A DNA stretch of 64,000 nt. Origin: Oceanobacillus jordanicus (lineage in GTDB: Bacteria; Bacillota; Bacilli; Bacillales; Amphibacillaceae). Below are positions 42,765 to 50,764 of this stretch, in pieces. Within the stretch, counting starts at the first letter, position 1. Every line of letters starts with the position of its first letter. The position numbers and the translations under genes were made by a program. The stretch is taken from the NCBI RefSeq assembly GCF_022095695.1, contig NZ_JAIFZM010000020.1, positions 1 through 64,000 of the forward strand, read 5' to 3'. The notes under the pieces are model-generated. The model saw only the letters and a list, made by a program, of their open reading frames with translations. It did no database searches and was not told where the DNA came from.

Positions 42765-45146
42765 ATGAGAGAGGAAACACGTACAGCACCTAATATAAAA
42801 GACGCTAGTTACGCAATGCATGAAAAGAAAGCAATTGCGTATTTTCAACATCTTACAGCCCATTTGGAAGGGAAGAAACATCTTACAGCATTAAAAGAAG
42901 ATTTTAATATCTGGAAGAGACGACATGTTAAACGGTTTTCCTTTACCTCTAAATATTTTGATGAGAAAAAAAGCAAGCACCTACCACATTATCATCACTA
43001 CATTCAGTGGCTTGATAAAAGAGGGAAGCTTTATGACTATTTGGACCGTAGCATTTCCTACATTTATATGCGAGACATTGGAAGAGCCTTGTATGACAAA
43101 GAAACACAAGAAAAAGTCAGTCGTTCTGTAGAAAGCATCCGCCAGCAGATATTGGGTGAAAAGGACAACAACCAGCTGAACGCATTCAACATGGTTGAAA
43201 TCTACCGTTGGGCTCAAAAAGAGAATGTGGAATCAAGTTTAATCTGGGTAATAGATAAATTAAAGGATATAACCGCAACCATTCCTAAAGAGCTTGATCC
43301 AACGGAAACAAGAAGGAAACTGATTAAAATTATCGGTGGTGTCGTCATACAGGAGCTGGATGAATTGGATACAAGTGTTCTTCCTGCCACACGTGCAAAA
43401 CGATTAGACCGTGCCATTCGACTTGGCTATGCGTATGGACTGACTTACCCATTTATTGATGACATATTGGACTCGAGTTTACTTACAAACGAAGAAAAGA
43501 AAGACTATGCTACAATTATACGCCAGACACTGTTAACAGGGGTGGTACCAGCATTATCTGTCTGGCTTAAACAGACTTACTCGTTTATGGAATTTGTCCA
43601 TACCGAATTAAAAGACGCCTTTGAATATATAAGAACACAACATTCTAAGGAAGCTTGGGGAAATTTTCTGGAACAATCCTTTGTTTTCTTTCAGTCACAG
43701 GAACATGATCGAGAAAAAGATTTAGCTGTAGAAACCTATACAAACAGTGACCTGTATGTCCCAATTATTCTTAAATCAGCGTCCTCCCGTTTGATTGTGC
43801 GTTCATTAATAGACGCTAACGAGGATCAGCAAATAAATGAGCAAACATTTTATTATGGTATTTATAACCAGTTGTCAGATGATTTTGCTGATATGTTTAA
43901 TGACATGGAGGCGGGGTCAGTCACTCCCTATACGTACTATCTTAAGTATCATGAAAAGCGAAAAGACTTGATTAACCCTTTCGAATTGTATTGGACAGTC
44001 ATCTCATATCTCATCCACCATGTGTATCAATCAGATGATAAAACACGAGAAGTTATCCTTTCCAGAGCAATTAATGGCTTAAAGCGGTTTAAGAAAAAGT
44101 GGGGAGAACAAAAGTATGAAGAAATAATGAAGCTTTTTGGTGTTGAGCACGAATTTAATGATGAAATTCAGCTTATGGTCAGGAAAGCAACAGATGTGGA
44201 GTTTTTTGATAAACTTCTGCGTGATCAAATGATAGACGACTTTAAAAATCAAAAGAAGGAAAAGAAAGCATTCACTGATTCAGTAAGAAAAATACGTGAT
44301 ACGATTAATAGTATGTTACCACTCACACCATCTAGATCAAATTCCTTATTTGATGATCCCATTACAGAGGCCGCGAATTATAGCCTGGAAAGTGGAGGCA
44401 AAAGACTACGTCCTGTGATGACATGGGTAATGGCAGTGGAAGAGTATAATATGGATCCTGCTACAATTGCGCCTCTTTTAAAGTCTCTTGAATATATGCA
44501 TACCGCCTCGCTAATTTATGATGATTTGCCAGCACAAGATAATGCTTCTTTACGCAGGGGCCGACCCACTCTTCACGAAGTGTATAACACAGCAAATGCT
44601 GAGTTAGCAGGAATTTTTCTAACCCAACAAGCAGTTGCCAATCAAGCATCGCTTGCTGGATTTGATCAAACTGCAATTCTTCAACTTATATACTATTCCT
44701 CCATAGTTGCTACCGATATGTGCAGGGGGCAGGCGATAGACCTTAGTTCTAGAGGGAAAACACTGACAGTTGATGAACTGACAGAGATGTGTTTTTATAA
44801 AACTGGAATTGGCTTCGAAGCCTCTTTAATCATGCCGGCTATACTGGCTGGTAAAGATGAGTTGGAAAAAGAAAAATTAAAGTTTTTCGCTAAGTATGCA
44901 GGCATAGCCTTTCAAATTAAAGACGACATTTTAGATGTCGAAGGTGAGAGTACCCAAACCGGCAAAAATACAAGGCAAGACTTGGCAAATCATAATGCTA
45001 CATTTGTCTCTGTTCTAGGGCTTAATGAAGCCAAAAAACTGATGTGGGATCATTACTGTAATGCAGCGGAAGCGCTACAGGGTATTAAGCAAAACAGTAC
45101 TTTTTTGAAGCAACTATTAGATTATGTAATTAACCGAGAAAATTAA
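42765..45146 (+). CDS. bimodular isoprenoid synthase-like protein with C-terminal polyprenyl diphosphate synthase
   Basis: A 793-residue protein, more than twice the normal prenyl synthase length. Residues about 505-793 are a trans-polyprenyl diphosphate synthase: SLESGGKRLRPVM, first aspartate-rich motif DDLPAQD (586-592), RRGRPT, and second motif DDILD (720-724). Residues 1-500 have no family I can name, but contain DDILD (232-236) and DDFADMFNDME (372-382). The gap between the two N-terminal motifs is 140 residues, against 134 in the C-terminal module. It could be a chimeric terpene cyclase-prenyltransferase or a duplicated synthase. GAGGGAA favours ATG 42765 over 42750. It is monocistronic with a strong terminator. 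Confidence 0.85.
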   Translation: MREETRTAPNIKDASYAMHEKKAIAYFQHLTAHLEGKKHLTALKEDFNIWKRRHVKRFSFTSKYFDEKKSKHLPHYHHYIQWLDKRGKLYDYLDRSISYIYMRDIGRALYDKETQEKVSRSVESIRQQILGEKDNNQLNAFNMVEIYRWAQKENVESSLIWVIDKLKDITATIPKELDPTETRRKLIKIIGGVVIQELDELDTSVLPATRAKRLDRAIRLGYAYGLTYPFIDDILDSSLLTNEEKKDYATIIRQTLLTGVVPALSVWLKQTYSFMEFVHTELKDAFEYIRTQHSKEAWGNFLEQSFVFFQSQEHDREKDLAVETYTNSDLYVPIILKSASSRLIVRSLIDANEDQQINEQTFYYGIYNQLSDDFADMFNDMEAGSVTPYTYYLKYHEKRKDLINPFELYWTVISYLIHHVYQSDDKTREVILSRAINGLKRFKKKWGEQKYEEIMKLFGVEHEFNDEIQLMVRKATDVEFFDKLLRDQMIDDFKNQKKEKKAFTDSVRKIRDTINSMLPLTPSRSNSLFDDPITEAANYSLESGGKRLRPVMTWVMAVEEYNMDPATIAPLLKSLEYMHTASLIYDDLPAQDNASLRRGRPTLHEVYNTANAELAGIFLTQQAVANQASLAGFDQTAILQLIYYSSIVATDMCRGQAIDLSSRGKTLTVDELTEMCFYKTGIGFEASLIMPAILAGKDELEKEKLKFFAKYAGIAFQIKDDILDVEGESTQTGKNTRQDLANHNATFVSVLGLNEAKKLMWDHYCNAAEALQGIKQNSTFLKQLLDYVINREN

Positions 45147-45151
45147 TGATG

Positions 45152-45190
45152 AAAGGACTTCTCCAGAAGATTGGAGAAGTCCTTTTTTAT
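45152..45190 (+). terminator. terminator after the bimodular isoprenoid synthase gene
   Basis: AAAGGACTTCTCCA (45152-45165) pairs perfectly with TGGAGAAGTCCTTT (45172-45185), followed by TTTTT. Confidence 0.92.
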
Positions 45191-45364
45191 GCTAGGAAAG
45201 ATCTCCGAAATTTAGTATAGATAGGAAGGAAATTCTAAACGGGCTATCGAAGTATAAATATAGAAAAATAAGTTTTATTTGAAGTTGAGCTGTGACATCG
45301 GAAGTAGCTCTAATAGCAAAGGAAAATAAAATAGTAAAACGAGTTTCAAGGAGGGCTCTTTAAA

Positions 45365-46177
45365 ATGAAGATAGCTGAAAAAAAGTCAATTTCCCAGGAA
45401 CAGTCAGAGACAGTTGGTAAAGCTATTCGTTACATGAAAGAAAACCTGGATGACACAATAACACTGAATGATTTAGCGGAATTTGTAGGGTACAGCTCCT
45501 TTCATTTTTCTAGAATGTTTAAACATGTTACAGGCATATCTCCGCGTTACTATCTGTCAGCTTTGCGTATTGAACAGGGGAAAAAGCTACTTGCAAACCC
45601 CTCCGTATCCCCATCAGTTATTAAGACCTTATTATCTCTCGGATTTCAAAGCATAGGTTCTTTCAGCAGCAGGTTTAAGCAATTTGTTGGCTTAACACCT
45701 AAGGAATTCAATAAGAGAGTGAAAGAACTACATCAATTCTTAAATGAGTATGATGGGGAGGCGGAACAGGTACATGGCCAGGCACTTATCAATACGTCAA
45801 ATCTTATGGTCCGTATTAAAATTCCAAAAAGTTTCAATGGGTATATTTTTATTGGACTCTTTCCAAGGCCGATCCCCGATCAGGTACCTATTCTAGGGAA
45901 GGTTATTACACATAAACAAGAATATTGTGTATTTGAAAGTATTCCTGAAGGAGTTTATTATGTTTTAACTGCTGCAATAGAGAAGAGTTTTAACCCACTT
46001 GATTATTTTCTTTTAGAAAATGCTTTAAGAGGAAAGTACGAACTTCCAATTAGCTTTGAAGAAAAAATAAGTAGAGAACTTGAGATTACGCTAAGACCTC
46101 CACTGCCAAATGATCCACCGATCCTGATTAATCTACCAAAGTTATTATTTGATAAAATTAAAAACAAAGCAAACTAG
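45365..46177 (+). CDS. AraC family transcriptional regulator
   Basis: A 270-residue regulator with the AraC double helix-turn-helix at the N-terminal side (about 15-115): TLNDLAEFVGYSSFHFSRMFKHVTGISPRYYLSALRIEQ and VIKTLLSLGFQSIGSFSSRFKQFVGLTPKEF. The C-terminal about 130 residues are an effector domain resembling GyrI/effector-binding modules. It is followed by two VOC genes on the same strand, probably its targets. Confidence 0.85.
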   Translation: MKIAEKKSISQEQSETVGKAIRYMKENLDDTITLNDLAEFVGYSSFHFSRMFKHVTGISPRYYLSALRIEQGKKLLANPSVSPSVIKTLLSLGFQSIGSFSSRFKQFVGLTPKEFNKRVKELHQFLNEYDGEAEQVHGQALINTSNLMVRIKIPKSFNGYIFIGLFPRPIPDQVPILGKVITHKQEYCVFESIPEGVYYVLTAAIEKSFNPLDYFLLENALRGKYELPISFEEKISRELEITLRPPLPNDPPILINLPKLLFDKIKNKAN

Positions 46178-46239
46178 GAGAAGTTTTGAAGCACTTTTCA
46201 GCTTACAATACTTATATAACAAACTAGGAGGAAAAAGGA

Positions 46240-46593
46240 ATGCTAAATAGAATCTGCTTAATCACTATAAAAGTGAGCGACTTAGAAAGAGCACTTCGTT
46301 TTTATACAGAGGTACTCGATTTCAAGATTTCGAAACGTTACGGTGAAACGATTGTTACACTTGAGCAAAATAGTGTGCCGCTTGTTATTGAGGAAATAAT
46401 AGATCAGAAAGTAGCTGGTTCTGGAGTGTTATTTGCGATACGGACCGAAGACTTAGATGGAGATGTTACCGCATTACGAGCTAAAGGGGTAAACTTTCAA
46501 TTTGAAAAGTCTGAAGCCTGTCCGCCAGGGAAGTATAATGTAATAGAAGATCCCTTTGGCAATCAGATTGAACTATTGGAGTTTGTATCATGA
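46240..46593 (+). CDS. VOC family protein (glyoxalase/dioxygenase fold)
   Basis: A 117-residue single VOC protein with paired beta-alpha-beta modules: ITIKVSDLERALRFYTEVLDFKI and NVIEDPFGNQIELLEFV. The family includes lyases, dioxygenases and antibiotic-binding proteins. AGGAGGAA precedes the ATG. It overlaps the next VOC gene by four bases (ATGA), so both are made together and could heterodimerise. Confidence 0.85.
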   Translation: MLNRICLITIKVSDLERALRFYTEVLDFKISKRYGETIVTLEQNSVPLVIEEIIDQKVAGSGVLFAIRTEDLDGDVTALRAKGVNFQFEKSEACPPGKYNVIEDPFGNQIELLEFVS

Positions 46594-46991
46594 TTTTGGA
46601 AGTAACAATTCAATTACGCGTTTCTAATTATAAAGAGGGACTACAGTATTATAGTTCAATATTCCAAAAAGGACCTGATTTTGTGCCTCATGAGGGTTTT
46701 GCAGAGTGGGAAGTTATTCCGGGGTGCTGGCTTCAGGTCGCCGAAGGGGAGCCCGCAGGAGAAAACGGACCATTACGACTGGGTATCCCAAATTTGGATA
46801 TAGAGAGAAATAGACTGGTGAAAGAATGTAAAGTTGATAAATTTGAGATATATACCAGAAATGAAGTTCCAGTTAAATGGGCTACATTTTCTGATCCGTG
46901 GGGAAATAAAATTGGATTATTTGAATACATAGACAAGGCAGAAGAAGCGAAGTTACAACGTAGGTGGCGTTTATTAGAACGGAATCTTTAG
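46590..46991 (+). CDS. VOC family protein, second of a pair
   Basis: A 133-residue VOC-like protein (LEVTIQLRVSNYKEGLQYYSSIF and KWATFSDPWGNKIGLFEYID). The first metal-ligand position appears altered: Gln in TIQLRV where His is common. It is translationally coupled to the preceding VOC gene. A pair under an AraC regulator suggests detoxification or drug binding, but the substrate is unknown. Confidence 0.82.
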   Translation: MILEVTIQLRVSNYKEGLQYYSSIFQKGPDFVPHEGFAEWEVIPGCWLQVAEGEPAGENGPLRLGIPNLDIERNRLVKECKVDKFEIYTRNEVPVKWATFSDPWGNKIGLFEYIDKAEEAKLQRRWRLLERNL

Positions 46992-47190
46992 GTTGCACTA
47001 TCAGAGAATCAAATTGTCTATTTATCTTTAAAGTTAAGCGCGTCCTAATTCTTGCATAAATAATTGTAAAGTTAATGTTATCCATTTTGAGTAAGATTCA
47101 AAATGGATATTTTTTATGATCCTTTAGCTCATAAGCGTATATTGTAGTCACTTCTCGACTAAAAAATTAACTGTAAGACAATTTATTTCA

Positions 47191-47219
47191 TTGACATAAA
47201 TTTATTCAGCACGTATTAT
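47191..47219 (+). promoter_or_regulatory. sigma-A promoter of the YeeE/YedE gene
   Basis: TTGACA (47191-47196) and TATTAT (47214-47219) with a 17-base spacer. It is one of the best promoter matches in the window. Confidence 0.88.
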
Positions 47220-47238
47220 AATAAAATAATCATTAATC

Positions 47239-47255
47239 CCGACTAAATTAATCGG
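47239..47255 (+). promoter_or_regulatory. operator-like palindrome in the YeeE/YedE leader
   Basis: CCGACTAAATTAATCGG is palindromic at seven of eight pairs around a central A and lies 20 bases after the -10 box, inside the expected 5' UTR. Its form would suit a dimeric repressor, perhaps of the Rrf2 family, but no regulator is identified. Confidence 0.5.
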
Positions 47256-47270
47256 AAAAGGGTGTATTAA

Positions 47271-48521
47271 ATGTCAACATATGTTCAACCAGTAAATGAA
47301 GTGAAGGATCCTATAAAAAAAGAAGATTCAAATTTAAATAAGCCACAAACACCACAAATCATTGGTGGGTTGGTTGTTAGTGCAATTCTCTTAGTCTATT
47401 TATTATTTAGCCAGGAAGCCGTGCAGCCGTTATTACTTGTCATTGGTATCTTGCTTGGCTATACATTATTTCATGCGCGTTTTGGTTTTACCTCTGCATT
47501 TCGCAGACTAGCATCAGTTGGAAACGGGCAAGCCTTACGGGCGCATATGCTTATGTTGGCAGTAGCTGTTACCTTGTTTGCACCTATTTTAGCCTTCGGA
47601 CTTTCTTTCTTTGGCGGAGAAGTATCTGGTTATGTGTCTCCAGTAGGTATTAGTTTACTTGTGGGTGCCTTTTTATTTGGTATAGGTATGCAGCTTGGTG
47701 GTGGATGTGCCTCAGGAACCTTGTATGCTGTAGGGGGCGGTAGATCGGTTATGTTTGTAACATTACTGTTCTTTATTGTCGGTTCCACGGTTGGCGCATA
47801 TCACCTTCCTTTCTGGACAGAGGATCTACCTTCGTTTGAGCCAGTCTCCTTGGCAACTTCCACTGGGTTGGGTTATGGTGGCGCATGGGCAGTATCCATT
47901 CTACTTTTTGGTGTAATTGCTTGGATTACATTAGTAATTGAAAGAAGAAGGAAGGCTCCGAAAATGGCTCCCCTACCTTCAACAAGTGGCTGGAAAAGAA
48001 TATTTAGAGGCTCTTGGCCATTATTTGCTGCGGCTATTGTTCTTGCAGTACTTAATGCTTTAACCCTTATGACACGTGGTACACCTTGGGGCGTTACCTC
48101 CGCATTTGCGCTATGGGGTTCAAAGGTTGCGCAGTTTTTTGGTGTTGATGTTGCAAGTTGGGGTTATTGGCAAGGTAATGTCGAAGCCTTAAATGCATCG
48201 ATCTTTACAGATTCTACTACTGTACTTAATTTAGGCGTTATTTTAGGTGCCTTTTTGGCATCAGCTGCTGGAGGATTATTTAAGTTTTCCAAACTGAACC
48301 TTAAAAATGTCGCTGCAGCAATTATTGGTGGTATGTTGATGGGATATGGTGCACGTCTTGCTTTTGGGTGTAATATTGGAGCTTACTTTGGTGGCATTGC
48401 ATCCTTTAGTCTCCATGGTTATATTTGGGGAATTCTAGCACTTGGAGGCACATTTGTAGCCTTGTATTTACGTCCATTATTCGGACTATCTGTTCCCAAA
48501 TCGAAGGATTCCTTCTGTTAG
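47271..48521 (+). CDS. YeeE/YedE family sulfur-compound transporter
   Basis: A 416-residue protein with about ten membrane helices and two repeats of the DUF395/YeeE pattern: QLGGGCASGTLYAVGGG (first) and LAFGCNIGAYFGGIASFSLHGYIWG (second). The conserved cysteines in these loops relay thiosulfate in the characterised TsuA protein. It probably imports thiosulfate or a related sulfur species. The unusual soluble N-terminal 30 residues precede the first helix. Regulated from a clear sigma-A promoter with a palindrome in its leader. Confidence 0.9.
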   Translation: MSTYVQPVNEVKDPIKKEDSNLNKPQTPQIIGGLVVSAILLVYLLFSQEAVQPLLLVIGILLGYTLFHARFGFTSAFRRLASVGNGQALRAHMLMLAVAVTLFAPILAFGLSFFGGEVSGYVSPVGISLLVGAFLFGIGMQLGGGCASGTLYAVGGGRSVMFVTLLFFIVGSTVGAYHLPFWTEDLPSFEPVSLATSTGLGYGGAWAVSILLFGVIAWITLVIERRRKAPKMAPLPSTSGWKRIFRGSWPLFAAAIVLAVLNALTLMTRGTPWGVTSAFALWGSKVAQFFGVDVASWGYWQGNVEALNASIFTDSTTVLNLGVILGAFLASAAGGLFKFSKLNLKNVAAAIIGGMLMGYGARLAFGCNIGAYFGGIASFSLHGYIWGILALGGTFVALYLRPLFGLSVPKSKDSFC

Positions 48522-48549
48522 TATTGAGAAGTCAATGATACGGTAATAA

Positions 48550-48590
48550 AACAAGCACCATGCCTGTAATTTTGGCATGGTGCTTGTTTA
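48550..48590. terminator. bidirectional terminator between the YeeE/YedE gene and yjzC
   Basis: AACAAGCACCATGCC (48550-48564) pairs perfectly with GGCATGGTGCTTGTT (48574-48588). The stem is 15 bp with A-rich and T-rich flanks. Confidence 0.9.
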
Positions 48591-48600
48591 CATTTAATCA

Positions 48601-48774
48601 TTATTTTTCCCTAGCCCACACTCTGTTTTGATTCATAGTCTCTGGAAACTTTTCGCCGGCTTTTAACTCTATAAATTGAGGATCATTGACATTACTTCCT
48701 GTTTCCCCAATTTCACGGTAGATACCATTGTTTGGCACCTTTTGGCCTGAACGGAAATGGCTGTATTCACCCAT
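48601..48774 (-). CDS. yjzC: YjzC family small protein
   Basis: A 57-residue protein: it begins MGEYSHFRSGQKVPNNGIYR and ends NQNRVWAREK, with the YjzC hallmark GQKVPNNGxYxEIGETGS. AAGGAGGC precedes ATG 48774 on the minus strand. Function is unknown; YjzC is a short, conserved Bacillus protein. It converges on the YeeE/YedE gene with a shared terminator. Confidence 0.88.
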   Translation of the reverse strand: MGEYSHFRSGQKVPNNGIYREIGETGSNVNDPQFIELKAGEKFPETMNQNRVWAREK

Positions 48775-48849
48775 AACTACGCCTCCTTGTTAACGTTTTT
48801 TCTTAGTATATCAAGTTATACAGTCATCATACATTTATCGCAGTGCAAC

Positions 48850-49029
48850 CGTCCGTAAGACTCCCACTTCAAAACATATAGTAAAACGGAGATGTTTAAG
48901 TGGGAGTAAACGGACGCTAACAACCCGATTCGTTCAACTAACAATCAGTGTGGGAAGAATGAAAACCCCCACTGATTGAAGTTTCACTTTATATAAGCAT
49001 TTTAACGACTGAGGGCGATCGTTGCTTTT
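48850..49029. repeat. intergenic element with two strong hairpins
   Basis: Hairpin 1 spans 48850-48916: CGTCCGT pairs with ACGGACG, ACTCCCACTT with AAGTGGGAGT, and AAACAT with ATGTTT, in nested order. Hairpin 2 spans 48942-48978: CAATCAGTG with CACTGATTG plus an inner GGG/CCC. A weaker AACGA/TCGTT stem (49004-49023) is followed by TTTTTT. This looks like a structured RNA or the stump of a mobile element end. No transposase frame is present. Confidence 0.6.
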
Positions 49030-49773
49030 TTAAGATACAGAGGCAGTCATTTCCAGCGCATCAAGTGGCACACGGGTTGTCTGAAGACGATAGATCATAT
49101 TATCCTCCTGCCACCTCACGTCCACTGATACTTCATTTCCGCCTTGAGGGTAATCTATATAGACAATCCCTTTTTCCTCGGGAGCAGGAAGCATATGGGT
49201 CTCAAGGTACTCCACTATTTTCTTTGCAATACCAGCATGATCCATCTCATCCTGAGTTAGAGAACTAATACTCAATAACCAATTGCCTTCTTCCCAGCTA
49301 AAATACTGATGTCCTGTTGCTCCTTCACCATATCCTGTGATCTCATGGCCTAAATTAACTGCGCCTTCTTCAAACGATCCTACTTTTTTTCCGTTAGAGA
49401 ATTCCTCAATGGCTTGTATAGCTTCTTCTGAAGAGGCGTATTGTTTACCGGAAAAACTGCCAACTTTTTCCGCCTCCGCGTTATAGGATACTTTGTACTC
49501 TTTCTCCTTATTTATCTCAATAGAAGGACTCACTTCCCTCTTTGGAAATGCAGTGGGCAACTTAACATTAGATTCGGACATTTTGAGCTCATTTTCATAG
49601 GAACTTGATTTTTCCTTATTAACTTTTGTATTAGAGGTGGAACTATCTTCTGCGGATGGGGATGATTCTCTATCTTTTGACGTTTCAGTGGGTTGCTCTT
49701 GATCACCACTACATGCGGTAATGAAAAGTGCGAGCACACCTGTAACGAAAAATACTCGTAATTTCATTAACAA
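49030..49773 (-). CDS. uncharacterised lipoprotein
   Basis: A 247-residue secreted lipoprotein. A signal peptide of about 20 residues ends in lipobox ITAC, followed by an acidic Ser/Thr/Glu-rich linker (about 22-65). The remaining domain is mixed alpha/beta with no Cys and includes SFSGKQYASSEEAIQAIEEFSNGKKVG and a C-terminal IVYIDYPQGGNEVSVDVRWQED. I do not recognise the family. The start is TTG 49773 behind AAAGG; ATG 49767 is possible. Confidence 0.8.
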   Translation of the reverse strand: MLMKLRVFFVTGVLALFITACSGDQEQPTETSKDRESSPSAEDSSTSNTKVNKEKSSSYENELKMSESNVKLPTAFPKREVSPSIEINKEKEYKVSYNAEAEKVGSFSGKQYASSEEAIQAIEEFSNGKKVGSFEEGAVNLGHEITGYGEGATGHQYFSWEEGNWLLSISSLTQDEMDHAGIAKKIVEYLETHMLPAPEEKGIVYIDYPQGGNEVSVDVRWQEDNMIYRLQTTRVPLDALEMTASVS

Positions 49774-49922
49774 TGTCAGTCCTTTCTGGATGTTTCTTGA
49801 AATCTTTTCCCTATAGGGTGAAATCTAAACAGACGATAAGCAATTGTTATCGAGAAGGATTTCTAATAAGTATTATATTTATACAGAAAGAATCTGTAGA
49901 ATAAAGTGGGGGAGGGAAGCTG

Positions 49923-50702
49923 ATGGCGATTCATTTTCATGACGAGCGAAATAAAAATAGTTACACAACAAGGATAGCAGACAAACAATGGGTTACATTG
50001 ATAAAACAGTTATTAAATGGCCAATGGATTCAGCAGGCAGCAGATATTGGTTGTGGGGGAGGAATTTATAGCAAAGCTCTCTGTACACTTGGTATACCGA
50101 AAGTGATTGGAGTGGATTATTCTGAACCAATGCTAGCGGCAGCACGTGAAAATTGTCGTGACTACCCACAGATTCAATTTTTACATGGGGATGCCACTGC
50201 ACTAAACATAGCTCCTAATAAGATGGACTTGGTGCTTGAAAGGGCATTAATTCACCACCTATCTGAATTGAGGATCAGTTTTACTGAAGTAAATAGAGTG
50301 TTGAAAAAAGGTGGAGTGTTTATTATTCAGGACCGTACTATGGAAGATGTCTTTAGAGAAGGAAATGAAGAGCATATAAGAGGATGGTTTTTTGCGAGAT
50401 TTCCTCATCTTAAGGAAATAGAAAATGCTAGACGCTTTGCATCAAGTGAAGTGAGAACCGCGCTTGAGGAAACAGGCTTCAAAATTGTTGAGGAGAGAAA
50501 GCTTTTGGAGACAAGGCGAGTTTATAAATCGAAAGAAGCCTTGGGGGAAGATCTCAGGCAGCGGACGGGTCGCTCTATTCTCTATGAACTTTCTGATTCG
50601 CAGCTTCAAGTGTTAGTAGATTATATTAGCAGCCGTTTACCTATGCAAAAAGAGATAAGGGAAAAAGATTATTGGACAGTGTGGAAAGCGGTAAAAGTCT
50701 GA
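49923..50702 (+). CDS. class I SAM-dependent methyltransferase
   Basis: A 259-residue Rossmann methyltransferase. The SAM motif I is AADIGCGGGIYSKAL, the acidic residue after strand 2 is in VIGVDYSEPMLAAA, and FLHGDATAL and DLVLERALIHHL give the later motifs. The C-terminus shows a KDYWTVWKA element typical of the family. The substrate is unknown. GGGGGAGGG precedes the ATG. It is unlinked to the glycan genes that follow on the other strand. Confidence 0.88.
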   Translation: MAIHFHDERNKNSYTTRIADKQWVTLIKQLLNGQWIQQAADIGCGGGIYSKALCTLGIPKVIGVDYSEPMLAAARENCRDYPQIQFLHGDATALNIAPNKMDLVLERALIHHLSELRISFTEVNRVLKKGGVFIIQDRTMEDVFREGNEEHIRGWFFARFPHLKEIENARRFASSEVRTALEETGFKIVEERKLLETRRVYKSKEALGEDLRQRTGRSILYELSDSQLQVLVDYISSRLPMQKEIREKDYWTVWKAVKV

Positions 50703-50733
50703 TCGAAACTAAGCCTTTTTGTTAACTATGTAG

Positions 50734-50758
50734 CTAAACTCACTTTTAGTGAGTTTAG
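50734..50758. terminator. hairpin between convergent genes
   Basis: CTAAACTCACT (50734-50744) and AGTGAGTTTAG (50748-50758) form a perfect 11-bp stem with a three-base loop. No U-tract follows on either strand, so termination is plausible but not canonical. Confidence 0.55.
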
Positions 50759-50764
50759 AGGAAC

